A program made the position numbers and the translations under genes. 64,000 nucleotides of DNA from Lycium barbarum (taxonomy: Eukaryota; Streptophyta; Magnoliopsida; Solanales; Solanaceae): assembly GCF_019175385.1 (NCBI RefSeq), contig NC_083340.1:9436336-9500335 (forward strand). The letters are read 5' to 3'. This document shows, one piece after another, positions 1 through 9,048 of this stretch. How positions within the stretch are numbered: the stretch's first letter is position 1; every line of letters starts with the position of its first letter. Under the pieces are notes generated by a model that worked only from the letters and a program-made list of their open reading frames with translations, did no database searches and was not told the origin of the DNA.

Positions 1-329
1 TTAACTTTATCTTTTTGAGGTGTTATTTCTACCTTTTTTAATTGGTCTATTAATTCGTCAACTTCTTTATTTTTAAACGTCTCTTTATTTTTTTCTCTTT
101 GTTGTTCAGTTAACCACGAAATGCGTTCGTCTAATAATTCTAACCTTGGTACTATTTTTTCTATTTTCTTTATTATTTCTAATATTAATGAAATTGTAGT
201 AGTATTTTGTTGTATTATTATTTGGTCCGATTTAGCGCTAGGTATATAATCTTTATAGTCTGCTGGTAAAGGTATAGATTTTTCTATTAATTTCGCGGCT
301 TCTTCTTGAGCTAATGTTGATCTACTCAT
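1..329 (-). CDS. Viral ORF2-like small protein, cut by window edge
   Basis: N-terminal 109 codons of the same protein that is complete at 8982-9398. It starts at ATG 329, whose ATGA overlaps the stop of the upstream AUG-less frame. The C-terminus lies beyond the left edge. Between this start and the edge the sequence is identical to the complete copy, so it is presumably intact. Confidence 0.75.
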   Translation of the reverse strand, partial: MSRSTLAQEEAAKLIEKSIPLPADYKDYIPSAKSDQIIIQQNTTTISLILEIIKKIEKIVPRLELLDERISWLTEQQREKNKETFKNKEVDELIDQLKKVEITPQKDKV

Positions 330-898
330 GAAAGAGTGATTTCTTTTAGTTCTGCTACTGTCTTTTTTAATTCTCTAATGTCACTAGTTAAAATTTCTAT
401 TTGTTGTGTTATTTTAGAGACTATGTGGGTTGTTTTTAGTTCTATTTCTTTTGGTTTTTCTATAATAACTTTAACTAACTTTTCTATTTCTGTTTTTGTA
501 GGTAATTTTTCTAGATTAAATTTATTAACTAGAGTCTGAACTTTCTTTTCTAATTCTAATTCTTGTGTTTTTAAGTAGTCTAGGTTTTGTTCTAATTTTT
601 CAAAGGTTTTCTTTTGCTTAGTCTGAGATGTAGTTACTACTTCTAATATTCTAGCGATATCTTTATTATTTTCTTGTGTTTTTTCACTGAAATTTATGAC
701 TAAATCTACTAATGTATTTAACTGTTTGTCTTCACTATGTAATATATGATCTCCGTTACTAAAGTTACACTTTATAATACTATGGTCTGTTAATGCTCTA
801 TACTTCTTTTCTGGGTATATTTTTAAGTCTAAGTATTCTAGATTTTTTAAGATATCTATCTCTCTAGCTTTATTTATTATCCTAACGGGATTTTTATT
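326..898 (-). CDS. Viral ORF1-like frame without an AUG start (about 190 codons)
   Basis: An open frame runs from just after the TAA at 901-899 to a TGA at 328-326, and its stop overlaps the ATG of the next ORF as ATGA. No in-frame ATG exists. The first codons are Asn/Lys/Pro/Val/Arg/Ile and include the near-cognate codons ATA, ATA and ATC. The translation is Lys/Glu/Leu-rich and looks like a long coiled coil, and codon choice (A-ending) matches the neighbouring ORFs. Family knowledge: rice tungro bacilliform virus ORF I (about 24 kDa) starts at AUU after a shunted leader and is followed by ATGA-coupled ORF II. Size, position and coupling here match that layout. Function is unknown; a virion-associated or coat-interacting role is only inferred. 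The alternative is a -1 frameshift product of the overlapping 99-aa ORF. Confidence 0.65.
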   Translation of the reverse strand, partial: NKNPVRIINKAREIDILKNLEYLDLKIYPEKKYRALTDHSIIKCNFSNGDHILHSEDKQLNTLVDLVINFSEKTQENNKDIARILEVVTTSQTKQKKTFEKLEQNLDYLKTQELELEKKVQTLVNKFNLEKLPTKTEIEKLVKVIIEKPKEIELKTTHIVSKITQQIEILTSDIRELKKTVAELKEITLS

Positions 899-1176
899 TT
901 ACAAACTTGTTTCTGATGTTCTATACTAGTTGTAAGTCTTTCTATATCTTCTCTTATACCGTGTAATTCCCAAGTTATAGCAGAGATTGTTTCTTCGTTA
1001 ATCTGACTTTGTAAAAGTCTATTTTGTATTAGTGATGATAATGTTTCTGAATTTATTATTTCTAAATATGCACTTAGGGCTTTTTCTACTTGTTGATTTT
1101 CTCGTCTTTTCTTTATATCTCTATATAAATACCAATGATTAATTTGTATTTGTCTGACAAAGGGTAGTGTTCTCAT
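877..1176 (-). CDS. Viral leader ORF, 99 aa, unknown function
   Basis: Begins at ATG 1176, five bases after the stop of the 65-aa ORF, and ends at TAA 879-877. It overlaps the start of the AUG-less frame by about 22 nt. The protein is basic at its N-terminus and helical, with heptad-like Leu/Ile spacing (residues about 45-90). I recognise no domain. The identical ORF recurs in the two other copies (9946-10245 and 17139-17438), so conservation gives no selective information. It may be a translated leader ORF or the first half of a frameshifted product. Confidence 0.5.
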   Translation of the reverse strand: MRTLPFVRQIQINHWYLYRDIKKRRENQQVEKALSAYLEIINSETLSSLIQNRLLQSQINEETISAITWELHGIREDIERLTTSIEHQKQVCKIKIPLG

Positions 1177-1180
1177 ACAA

Positions 1181-1378
1181 TCAATATGGTCTAAATCGCT
1201 TTTGGTTTTTTAAAGTTTTTCTAGATTTTATATATCGTAGTAATTTATATTCTAATCCTGATATTATATCTATTAACTCTTGTAGTCTTAACTGGTTTTC
1301 TTTGGTACTGCTTAATTTAGTATATTCCGGATATAATTTTTCTAACTCTTGTTTTACAGCTAAATAATTATCTTTCAT
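1181..1378 (-). CDS. Viral leader ORF, 65 aa, unknown function
   Basis: First sizeable AUG ORF downstream of the primer-binding site, 89 nt into the post-primer leader. It is rich in Lys, Glu and Leu with a likely helix, and ends in a basic patch. It lies in the same frame as the AUG-less ORF further downstream, with the 99-aa ORF in another frame between them. Pararetrovirus leaders usually carry short ORFs that govern shunting, so this may be regulatory rather than a functional protein. Confidence 0.45.
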   Translation of the reverse strand: MKDNYLAVKQELEKLYPEYTKLSSTKENQLRLQELIDIISGLEYKLLRYIKSRKTLKNQKRFRPY

Positions 1379-1466
1379 TACCTAAAAAAAATTTAAGTGA
1401 AACTAGTTTTGTATTTTTGTCTAAAATATGGCTTTAAAATACAGATTTAGGTCCAAAAATCTTCTC

Positions 1467-1478
1467 GCTCTGATACCA
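1467..1478 (-). other. Primer-binding site for initiator Met-tRNA
   Basis: The minus strand reads TGGTATCAGAGC, complementary to the 3' end of plant initiator tRNA-Met and the standard minus-strand primer site of Caulimoviridae. A CCCCTATCCCCTTT tract lies immediately upstream in the sense direction. Confidence 0.95.
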
Positions 1479-1719
1479 AAAGGGGATAGGGGGTTATATT
1501 TTTTGTTTCAATAGATATATAAGTCCTAAATATATAAGTTTTAATTTTTGTAGAAAGAAAGATAGAAATATGGTATTGTGGTTTTTAGCTTATATGTTAA
1601 ACAATCCTACTCGGTACTTCCTCACTCCTTGAATCTTCTTATCATGTAGGTGTTTTTCTTATTTTCTGCCTATTCTCCCAATTTTTATATTTTTATATTT
1701 TTCGTTTTTTCATTTTTTC

Positions 1720-1720
<1 letters not shown>

Positions 1721-1774
<54 letters not shown>
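1721..1774. repeat. 54-nt homopolymer (A-tract in viral sense)
   Basis: Uninterrupted T on plus, A on the viral sense strand, inside the leader. The second copy has 59 nt, the only length difference between the copies before the deletion. Confidence 0.95.
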
Positions 1775-1780
<6 letters not shown>

Positions 1781-2121
1781 CAACATAATATTGAACATAA
1801 AACAATTTACATAGTAGGGAGATTAGTACAGAAAACATAGATAAAAACTTACATGTCTGAAGATGGAGAGAGGTTTCCCTTTCGGGGAACCCGAAAAACT
1901 ACTTCACACTAAAAGAAAATTACTGGAAAGATTAAAACTATTTTACAGGGAAGTTATATTACAAAGGATTTCATTGGGGAAAGGAGTTGGGGCATTTTAT
2001 GAAAGGGAAGAGGAATATGGAGTGGTTGGTGAGAGAATTTGTTGAAGGCTTTTTTGGTGATTGTGTCTTGCTTCTTGATCGATGTTAATTTTCTGATGCT
2101 CTCCTTCTCTGCAAAACACTG

Positions 2122-2131
2122 CTATTTATAG
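2122..2131 (-). promoter_or_regulatory. Viral TATA box
   Basis: The minus strand reads CTATAAATAG, a strong plant TATA box, placed between the transactivator ORF and the leader as in other Caulimoviridae. TGACG motifs of as-1 type lie at 2137-2141 (plus) and 2211-2215 (minus). Confidence 0.75.
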
Positions 2132-2694
2132 GGGTCTGACGGACTTCAAATGCGGACTTCAAATTTGTGAAGAATCTTTTGAGTTCAGCCGGGTACTCTT
2201 AGGGCCCCATCGTCACATGAAACTTTTCAAAAGATACTTTATAATTTTGTCTGTTTGCTGAGCTGTCCCATTTCTAGATAAAACTACTACTTTATTACAG
2301 CTACTTTAATAAAATCTGGTCTTCTTTTTTCTGAACTGTCACCATTATTGCTCCAACGTGTCTTGAAAAATTACAAAGTCCAAAGTCAAAAGTCTTCTAC
2401 CTCTATTATTGAGCTTGTCTCATCTCATTTTTCTAAAAGATGACTAATGTCCTTGTCTCTCTCTTTTCCATACCTTTGTCTTTAATTATTGATGCTTTTG
2501 TCATTTTTTAATATCCTTGTTTCTCTTTTCTATGTCTTTGTCCTCATGTTCCACCGAACTAAATCTTCCAAGTCTTTTCCTTTCTTTCTACTTCACCTTT
2601 TTTGTCAAAGTCTTTTCCTTTCCTTCTACTTCACCTTTTTTGTTTTGTCTGGCTAATGTCTTCGATCTTTGTATTATTTCTTCAATTAACTGAT
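2132..2694 (-). promoter_or_regulatory. Viral intergenic promoter region
   Basis: About 560 nt of non-coding sequence between the last viral ORF and the TATA box. It contains repeats of a CTTTTCCTTTC-TTCTACTTCACC unit near 2575-2640 (plus-strand reading) and TGACG motifs. No ORF on minus. Presumed upstream activating region of the genomic promoter, by position. Confidence 0.6.
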
Positions 2695-3942
2695 TTAAGT
2701 GTCTAAATTGTGTAACGCAATTGAATCAAAACTCATGCCTGAGTCCACATCATTTGGATCTTGCGAGTCTTGAAAATTAATATCTTCTCCTTCAAAATCT
2801 GAATGGACTGGTGACATCCCTTGTCTTGGAGATAATTCTGGACTAGGATCTTTGACTATATATTTATCTTTTTCTTTTGTCTGAAAAAATCTTTCTAGTG
2901 TCTCTTTTACTATATTTTCTATTTTTTCATTTTTTTTCTTTTTTGCAAGTGTGCTTTTCCTTGTAGAATTCGCTCCTTGCGTAAGTGTCTTTGGTAGTCT
3001 CCGTCTGGTTTGGAGAGATGAACATCCCTCGTCTTCACTTTTTGGCAAAGTGACAGCCATTAACGGATTTGATAAGTCTTTACCGGCTACCGTTTGAACC
3101 GGACTAGCTGTATCCTTACCCGATACAGTGGGTCTAATTGCATTCATTGGGGAATGCACACCCGTCTCATCCATTTTTGTCTGAGATGGAGAACTCTGAG
3201 ACTGCATCAATTCGAATTTTAATGCTTGTAGTCTTTGTTCTAATGTCTTCACCTGATCCAAGAGTTGCATTTTTTCTTGAACCAATGTCTCTTTTTGCTG
3301 GTTTAGTCTTTTGACTACATCAGTCATGGTAGAACAATGGTCGCAAAAGATTATTTTGTCTGTGTCTTTTTGTACATTGTACTGGGGGATTTTGTCTGGG
3401 TTTTGTCTGAGAGCTGGAGAAATATAATAATTTGGACCCAATGTCCCTCTAGCATAATCTAATGCTTCAGTAAAATTATTAAATCCCTTAAAAAGAGGTT
3501 TTCTTATGTCTTTAATAGAGTCTACAACTTCTATCCATGTCTGAAAAATACCATTAGTTTTACCGTGAACTACAACATAAAATTTAAATTTTTTGTCTAA
3601 ATTTTGGTCTGTAAAATATTGACAAAGTGCATTTATAGTGGCTACAAAATGTTTAGCTCCGTCTTTTTTATTACGCGAAATCCATAAATTATCCACTAAG
3701 CATCTTTGTTGTCTATCTATTACATATTCTGGTAATACTTTAAAAGTCCAATTTGATGGCTGATAGACTACTAAATTATTGGCTCCGAATTGTATTCTTT
3801 CTTCCATAGCATTTCTTTCTAATAAAGATGTAGGTCTAAAATGAAGGTTACCTAATACTGTCTGTCTGTATGTGTCTTGGGTTGAGGCTATGCCTTTCCC
3901 CTTGTCTGCTATCTGAGAACTGGAAGGTCTCATGCTGTCCAA
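2695..3942 (-). CDS. Transactivator/viroplasmin-like protein (ORF4)
   Basis: 415 aa, starting at ATG 3942, 9 nt after the polyprotein stop. Residues about 118-178 carry the pattern of the transactivator RNase H1-N-terminal-like fold: FYVVVHGKTNGIFQTW, then KGF, EALDYAR and an ending GPNYYISPAL. Residues 200-203 form a CDHC pair and about 205-250 form a coiled coil. The C-terminal half is Ser/Pro/Lys-rich with a basic KKKK stretch. In caulimo-, cavemo-, soymo- and solendoviruses this protein forms inclusion bodies and permits reinitiation on polycistronic RNA. That role would fit the downstream position here and the closely packed ORFs. The fold assignment is from motif reading; function is inferred. 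Confidence 0.85.
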   Translation of the reverse strand: MDSMRPSSSQIADKGKGIASTQDTYRQTVLGNLHFRPTSLLERNAMEERIQFGANNLVVYQPSNWTFKVLPEYVIDRQQRCLVDNLWISRNKKDGAKHFVATINALCQYFTDQNLDKKFKFYVVVHGKTNGIFQTWIEVVDSIKDIRKPLFKGFNNFTEALDYARGTLGPNYYISPALRQNPDKIPQYNVQKDTDKIIFCDHCSTMTDVVKRLNQQKETLVQEKMQLLDQVKTLEQRLQALKFELMQSQSSPSQTKMDETGVHSPMNAIRPTVSGKDTASPVQTVAGKDLSNPLMAVTLPKSEDEGCSSLQTRRRLPKTLTQGANSTRKSTLAKKKKNEKIENIVKETLERFFQTKEKDKYIVKDPSPELSPRQGMSPVHSDFEGEDINFQDSQDPNDVDSGMSFDSIALHNLDT

Positions 3943-3951
3943 ATAAAAAAT

Positions 3952-6900
3952 TTAGTTAGCAGTAATATTTAATCTACTTAATTGATCTGCTAAATTATTA
4001 TCTTTTCCTTTTATATGTTCAAATTTTAAATTATAAATTGAAATGGTATCTAAAAAATTTAGCCATCGTCTTCTACTACTATTTTTATCATTTATCTTTT
4101 GATAGAATTTAACTATAGCTTCACAGTCTGTTCTAACTAGTATTTCTGGTTTATTTAAAATATATAGTCTGAAACTATTTAATCCATATATTACGGCTAA
4201 GATTTCTGCATCTATACTACTCATATTTCCTTTTTCTTTATACTTACCACTTTGATAAGCACATATCTTTTCTTCATTTTTATTACTATACTTACTAGGT
4301 TTTGCTTTTAATACTGCTCCCCATCCTTCAAAACTACCGTCTGTTTCTATAATTAAATAGTCTGTTTCTAGTGGCATATTTAAATCTGGAATGTTTTTTA
4401 TTTTTTCTTTTATTTTTTGTACTAATTTAATGTCTTCAGTATTAAAGTGTTTTTGACCATTTGATCCAGTCTTTGAATATAATGGTCCTGCTATTTTTCC
4501 TAAATCTTTTATAAAATTTCTAGCATAATTGACTATTCCTAAAAATTTTTGTAATTCTTTAACATTGTCTAACTTGTCTGGCATTTCTAAAGCTTTTTTG
4601 GCTATATGAGGTTGTAATTTTATCTTACCTTCTCCTAGTACTACTCCTAAAAAGTTTATATAATTTTTACATAATTCCATTTTCTTTTTACTAATTATTA
4701 TCCCATTTTCTACAAATAATCTAAATACCGTTTGTAGGTGTCCTAAATGTTCTTTAATATCTTTACTAAATACTAATATATCATCTACATATACTAATAC
4801 AAACCTTTTATATTCTCCAAATATACTATCCATTTTTCTTTGAAAAATTGGTGGAGCTGTCTTTAATCCAAATGGCATTACTAACCATTCGAAATGTCCT
4901 TCAGGACAGGTGAATGCAGTCCATTCTATACTATCTTCATGCATTCGTACCTGCCAATATCCTGATTTACAATCAAATTTGCTAAATATTTTCTTTCCTT
5001 GTATTCTATTTATTAGTTCTGTTTTGTCTGGTAGCTTATATCCATCTGTTCTAGTGTTATCATTAAGTCTTTTATAATTTATTACCATTCTTGCTTTTCC
5101 TCTTACTATTTCACTATGATTTCTTACCATAAATGCTGCTGATCTATGTTTAGAAGTAGATCTCCGTATTACTCCTAAGTCCAATAGTTCTTTTATTTGT
5201 ACTTTAAAATCTTCTACATCTTGATTTGTTGCTTCAATAGATGCTGTTTTAATTATATAGTCTGGATTTATTATATCTAATTTACATACAATCCTGTTAT
5301 TTTTCCAGTGTCTTAATGGTTTTTCTCCAATAATTTCTATTTCATCTAGAATTTTTATTATATTATCTAGGTCCTTTTGATTTTTTATTATTCCTATTTT
5401 TTCTATTCCTGTTTTAAAATTATATAACTCTGTCTCTATATCTATTAAAGTATAATTTTTTTCTAGCAACTCCTCTTCTTCTAGAATTTCTTTTTCTTCT
5501 AAAGTTAAATTTTTTATTTCTTGTTTTTCTTTACCACATGTATTCTTTTCTTCACATTCTTTACAACAACTATCTTTTTTCTTTTGCAGGTCTGTGGTAG
5601 GGATCTTTTTATGACGAATCCTTGTTTCAGTCTTAAGAACTTGTACTGGTGTATGAGTAATATTTTTTAAGAAAATTACTCCATCTCTTGTAATCATACA
5701 GCTACCATTATTATGTAACATGAAGTCTAATCCTATGACAAAGTCTACATTTATATTAAGGTCTCTTACCCATATCTTATCCATTTTATAACTTGGTTTG
5801 TAAAACTCTGAACATGTATTTATAAAGCTAATGTAGGCTTTATGAACATAATGTCTATATATATTATGGGTTCCATCCATTTGCATGGCCGCAACTGGTT
5901 TTTCTAGAATTTTTATTAAATTAGGTGGAACTATTCTTTTATTTATTATGCACTTTGTGCACCCTGAATCTACTAATGCTAACGTTTCTATCTCATAATC
6001 ATCTATTTTAATTCTTGCAAGTATTTTTATTGTTCCTAATTTTTTATCTTCATTACATACTAATGCTTCATGGTCTTCTATGCTCATTAATTCTGCTTGA
6101 GATTCTTCTGGTATTATTGTTAATGGTTTCATTATTGGTTGTATATTTGATAATCTTATTTCTTCGTCTTCACTATCTACTTCTCTTTGTTTTCCTCTTT
6201 CTAGGTTACATAATCTGGTTTCTAATTCATTTATTCTTGTTTCTAATGTTATTATTCTTAGACTAATAGTAGGGTCTTCAATTTTCTTATGAGTTGTTTC
6301 TTTATTTATTTTTGTTTTAAATTCTTTTTCTATACACATTGTACATCCTTCTATGTAACAATTTTTACATTTAACTCTTTTGTCTCTACTAGGATACCAT
6401 TTACAAAAGAAACATGCATTACTATCCAATCCTTTATTTCGTTCAAACTCATGGTTACAGTCTTCGGCTATATTTGCTAAATTATCCATGGCTTCTAAGT
6501 CTAGATTTTCTAATCCTATTTCATTAATTAATTCGTCTGCTTCTGAGTCTGATGAGTCTGTTTTGATTTTTTCTTCAGTGTCTACACTTACTATAGAATA
6601 TATGCTTTCTGTATCTGACATATACTCGTCTACATTTATTAATGTTTCTTGAAAATCTTCAATTAGTTGGGAATTTCTTGTCTTATTATTTATTCTTTTT
6701 GGACATGTATTTGCTAAGTGTTCTACACTTCCACAAGTGAAGCATTCTAATTTATTTCTATAATTTCTTTCTGTTCGGTACTTTCTTACATGCCTATTTC
6801 TGTCTAAATAAGGTTTTCTAGCTGATGATTTTCTAAGATAATATTTCTTTCTATTATATTGAGGATAATTTCTATTATACTGCGTTCGATATTTTTTATG

Positions 6901-9048
6901 CTTTTTCTTTTTATAATTGTCTTTATCATAACTTTGTGTCGTGTAAACTACGCTTTTACAAAAGTTCATTTCATTTTCTTTTAACTGTTTTTGTATTTGT
7001 ATATGAGTACATTTTTCTTGTAGTATATCCATTATATGTTGTATCCTATGTCCTATGGACCACGTCAAATTAGGATTCTGCATTACTCCGTCTCTCTTAT
7101 TCCATCTGTCTTCTATTTCTCTTCCTAAGGCTCCTGGTAGTTTATTAACTAACTTTTTACCTAATTCTTGATCAAATGCATTTCCACTAATAGTACAGTA
7201 GTAAAAATAATCGTTTAAAAATTTCTTAATATGAAACCAACTACTTATGCTTAGTTGTTCTAATTTTATTACTGCATTTCTTTGTAGTACTAATAATCCA
7301 CTATTTGGATCTTCCCCTGTAATTAAAGTATGTATTTTATTAGTAAAATTATATGGGTTTGCTCCCATGGATACTAGGTGTTGAAATTCCATTGGAAAAT
7401 TTTCTTTATAAGCTTCCCATAAAGCTTTGGCTGATTCTCCTAAAAATGTTTCTAAATATTTGTACATTGTTTCTGCGTCTGTTTCACTATATGTTTTTAT
7501 ATAGTCTGCTACTACTATTCCTTTCCAAAGATCTATCACTGAATTCCATCTTTGCGGGTCATGTGCTGCTATATTTAATATTTTACCTTTATTACCTCCT
7601 TCTTGAAGAATAATGGGTTCTTCTATAGGCATTCTTTTTCCTGATGGTTTGACATTATTTAAAGGTTCTCCTCCTGTTCTAAAAACTCTTCTTCTAGGTA
7701 CATTTCCTGTGCTAGTATCTATAGTATATTGTTCTCCTGTTGTTCTTTGAAATGGACTAGAACTAGATGCACTAGATTCCATTAATTCTTTTTGACTTAT
7801 TATAGAGTCTATTTCTAGTTCGTCATCACTGTTTTGCATGTCTTCTAATATTTTATCAAAATTGTCTGATTTTCTTTGGTTTATCTGTTCTACTCTATAT
7901 CCCCAATTATCAGTTCGGGCTTCACATAATTTAAAGTGACTTATGGTTTCTTCTATTGTTAATTCTCCTAACTTACATCCTTTACATTTAAAAAGCATAT
8001 TTTTATTTTCTTTTTGAAGTCTCTTTGCTTTTTCTATAGCTTCGTCTACCGCAAACTCGTCTTGTATTAATTCTATATTCATAAAAGTTGTGTCTGTAAT
8101 TTCATTTTCGTCTAAAGTACTTTCTTCTTCTAAGTCTTTTTGTGGCATATAATTATAATTAGTAAAACGTACAGATGTCTCTCCCTTAGAATTAGTGTAC
8201 ATTAGGTGGGATTCTGGCTGTAAAATCTTTTTTGTATTAAAATCCTCTAGATTCCATTCCATCCCTGCATATTCTTCAGGATTTATTTTTATAGGCTTTA
8301 TTAGTCTTATTCCTTTATTTCCCATTATTTCTACTACATCTTCTACCTTAATTTTAAATTTTGTATTACTATTATTAGTCATTTTTCCTAGAAATCCTAT
8401 GCATATTAATAAATTATTACCGTCACACATCTCTTCATATCCCTTGGTCTGTATTCCTATTTTTATGTGCTTTCCAAATTCTGCTAAATTCATTATAAAA
8501 TCTGGGCTAATATAAAATATTCCTCCATTATTTGTCATGTCTACTTCCGTTAGTCCTATTATTGATTTTTTCATGTCTGACCATCTATCGTCATAAATTA
8601 CTATTAAAGCTTTGGTTCCTAAGTTTTTTCTAGTTAGTCCTTTTAATCCTACTACTATTAATCCTATATGCATTAAACTTCTTCCAGTATTTTTTATTTG
8701 TCTTACGGCTACTGGGTCTATTAAATTTATGGTAGTAATTTTAGTTCCTATGGCTGATATTTGTTCTTCTCTATAATGTCTATATAATTGAGCTGTACTT
8801 GAAAACTGTCTTATATTATATAGAGTTTTTGGATTTAACAGTTTCAATTGGTTTTGTTGGAAAATTTGTATATCTCTATCTACGTCTATTACCTCACTTA
8901 ACTGTTGATTATTTTCTTCTGGAGTTCTTCTATTTAAAATTCTTGATAAGAAATTATTACTTATTCTATTATCTGAAAAATTTACTCTTTGTCTTTCTTG
9001 CCTTTCTGATCCTCCTTCGTTTCTTTGTCTAGTTGAAAGAAGGTCCAT
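3952..9048 (-). CDS. Pararetrovirus polyprotein MP-CP-PR-RT-RH, intact (ORF3)
   Basis: 1698 aa, no internal stop. Residues about 115-235 form a 30K-type movement domain (SLMHIGLIVVGL through LLICIGFLGKMTNN). Residues about 490-700 are a coat-like region, followed by a basic stretch and a zinc knuckle CFTCGSVEHLANTC at 769-782. Around 880-905 there is a second Cys cluster with exact spacing CX2CX11CX2CX4CX2C, described as characteristic of badna- and tungroviruses. The aspartic protease core is LVDSG with Asp1027. Reverse transcriptase spans about 1255-1440 with MPFGLKTAPPIFQ and YVDD at 1420-1423. RNase H follows, with TDGS (Asp1570), IDAE and TDCE motifs. The start overlaps ORF2 by 67 nt. 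All catalytic residues I can check are present. Confidence 0.97.
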   Translation of the reverse strand: MDLLSTRQRNEGGSERQERQRVNFSDNRISNNFLSRILNRRTPEENNQQLSEVIDVDRDIQIFQQNQLKLLNPKTLYNIRQFSSTAQLYRHYREEQISAIGTKITTINLIDPVAVRQIKNTGRSLMHIGLIVVGLKGLTRKNLGTKALIVIYDDRWSDMKKSIIGLTEVDMTNNGGIFYISPDFIMNLAEFGKHIKIGIQTKGYEEMCDGNNLLICIGFLGKMTNNSNTKFKIKVEDVVEIMGNKGIRLIKPIKINPEEYAGMEWNLEDFNTKKILQPESHLMYTNSKGETSVRFTNYNYMPQKDLEEESTLDENEITDTTFMNIELIQDEFAVDEAIEKAKRLQKENKNMLFKCKGCKLGELTIEETISHFKLCEARTDNWGYRVEQINQRKSDNFDKILEDMQNSDDELEIDSIISQKELMESSASSSSPFQRTTGEQYTIDTSTGNVPRRRVFRTGGEPLNNVKPSGKRMPIEEPIILQEGGNKGKILNIAAHDPQRWNSVIDLWKGIVVADYIKTYSETDAETMYKYLETFLGESAKALWEAYKENFPMEFQHLVSMGANPYNFTNKIHTLITGEDPNSGLLVLQRNAVIKLEQLSISSWFHIKKFLNDYFYYCTISGNAFDQELGKKLVNKLPGALGREIEDRWNKRDGVMQNPNLTWSIGHRIQHIMDILQEKCTHIQIQKQLKENEMNFCKSVVYTTQSYDKDNYKKKKHKKYRTQYNRNYPQYNRKKYYLRKSSARKPYLDRNRHVRKYRTERNYRNKLECFTCGSVEHLANTCPKRINNKTRNSQLIEDFQETLINVDEYMSDTESIYSIVSVDTEEKIKTDSSDSEADELINEIGLENLDLEAMDNLANIAEDCNHEFERNKGLDSNACFFCKWYPSRDKRVKCKNCYIEGCTMCIEKEFKTKINKETTHKKIEDPTISLRIITLETRINELETRLCNLERGKQREVDSEDEEIRLSNIQPIMKPLTIIPEESQAELMSIEDHEALVCNEDKKLGTIKILARIKIDDYEIETLALVDSGCTKCIINKRIVPPNLIKILEKPVAAMQMDGTHNIYRHYVHKAYISFINTCSEFYKPSYKMDKIWVRDLNINVDFVIGLDFMLHNNGSCMITRDGVIFLKNITHTPVQVLKTETRIRHKKIPTTDLQKKKDSCCKECEEKNTCGKEKQEIKNLTLEEKEILEEEELLEKNYTLIDIETELYNFKTGIEKIGIIKNQKDLDNIIKILDEIEIIGEKPLRHWKNNRIVCKLDIINPDYIIKTASIEATNQDVEDFKVQIKELLDLGVIRRSTSKHRSAAFMVRNHSEIVRGKARMVINYKRLNDNTRTDGYKLPDKTELINRIQGKKIFSKFDCKSGYWQVRMHEDSIEWTAFTCPEGHFEWLVMPFGLKTAPPIFQRKMDSIFGEYKRFVLVYVDDILVFSKDIKEHLGHLQTVFRLFVENGIIISKKKMELCKNYINFLGVVLGEGKIKLQPHIAKKALEMPDKLDNVKELQKFLGIVNYARNFIKDLGKIAGPLYSKTGSNGQKHFNTEDIKLVQKIKEKIKNIPDLNMPLETDYLIIETDGSFEGWGAVLKAKPSKYSNKNEEKICAYQSGKYKEKGNMSSIDAEILAVIYGLNSFRLYILNKPEILVRTDCEAIVKFYQKINDKNSSRRRWLNFLDTISIYNLKFEHIKGKDNNLADQLSRLNITAN

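Larger units (their letters stand above)
1379..2121 (-). other. Viral leader upstream of the short ORFs
   Basis: Transcribed, non-coding part of the viral RNA between the inferred cap site (about 25-35 nt below the TATA box) and the 65-aa ORF. It holds the Met-tRNA primer site (1467-1478), an A-tract in the sense strand (1721-1774) and a small hairpin at 1872-1891 that reads GGTTCCCC-GAAA-GGGAAACC on the sense strand, with one mismatch. I see no canonical AATAAA in the sense strand here. Confidence 0.6.

Noticed and set aside
336..539. Plus-strand frames inside the viral array (also 1863-2045, 6015-6652, 7353-7613, 8195-8515 and their copies)
   Set aside because: Antisense to viral ORFs or leader; Leu/Phe-rich translations of A-rich coding sequence.
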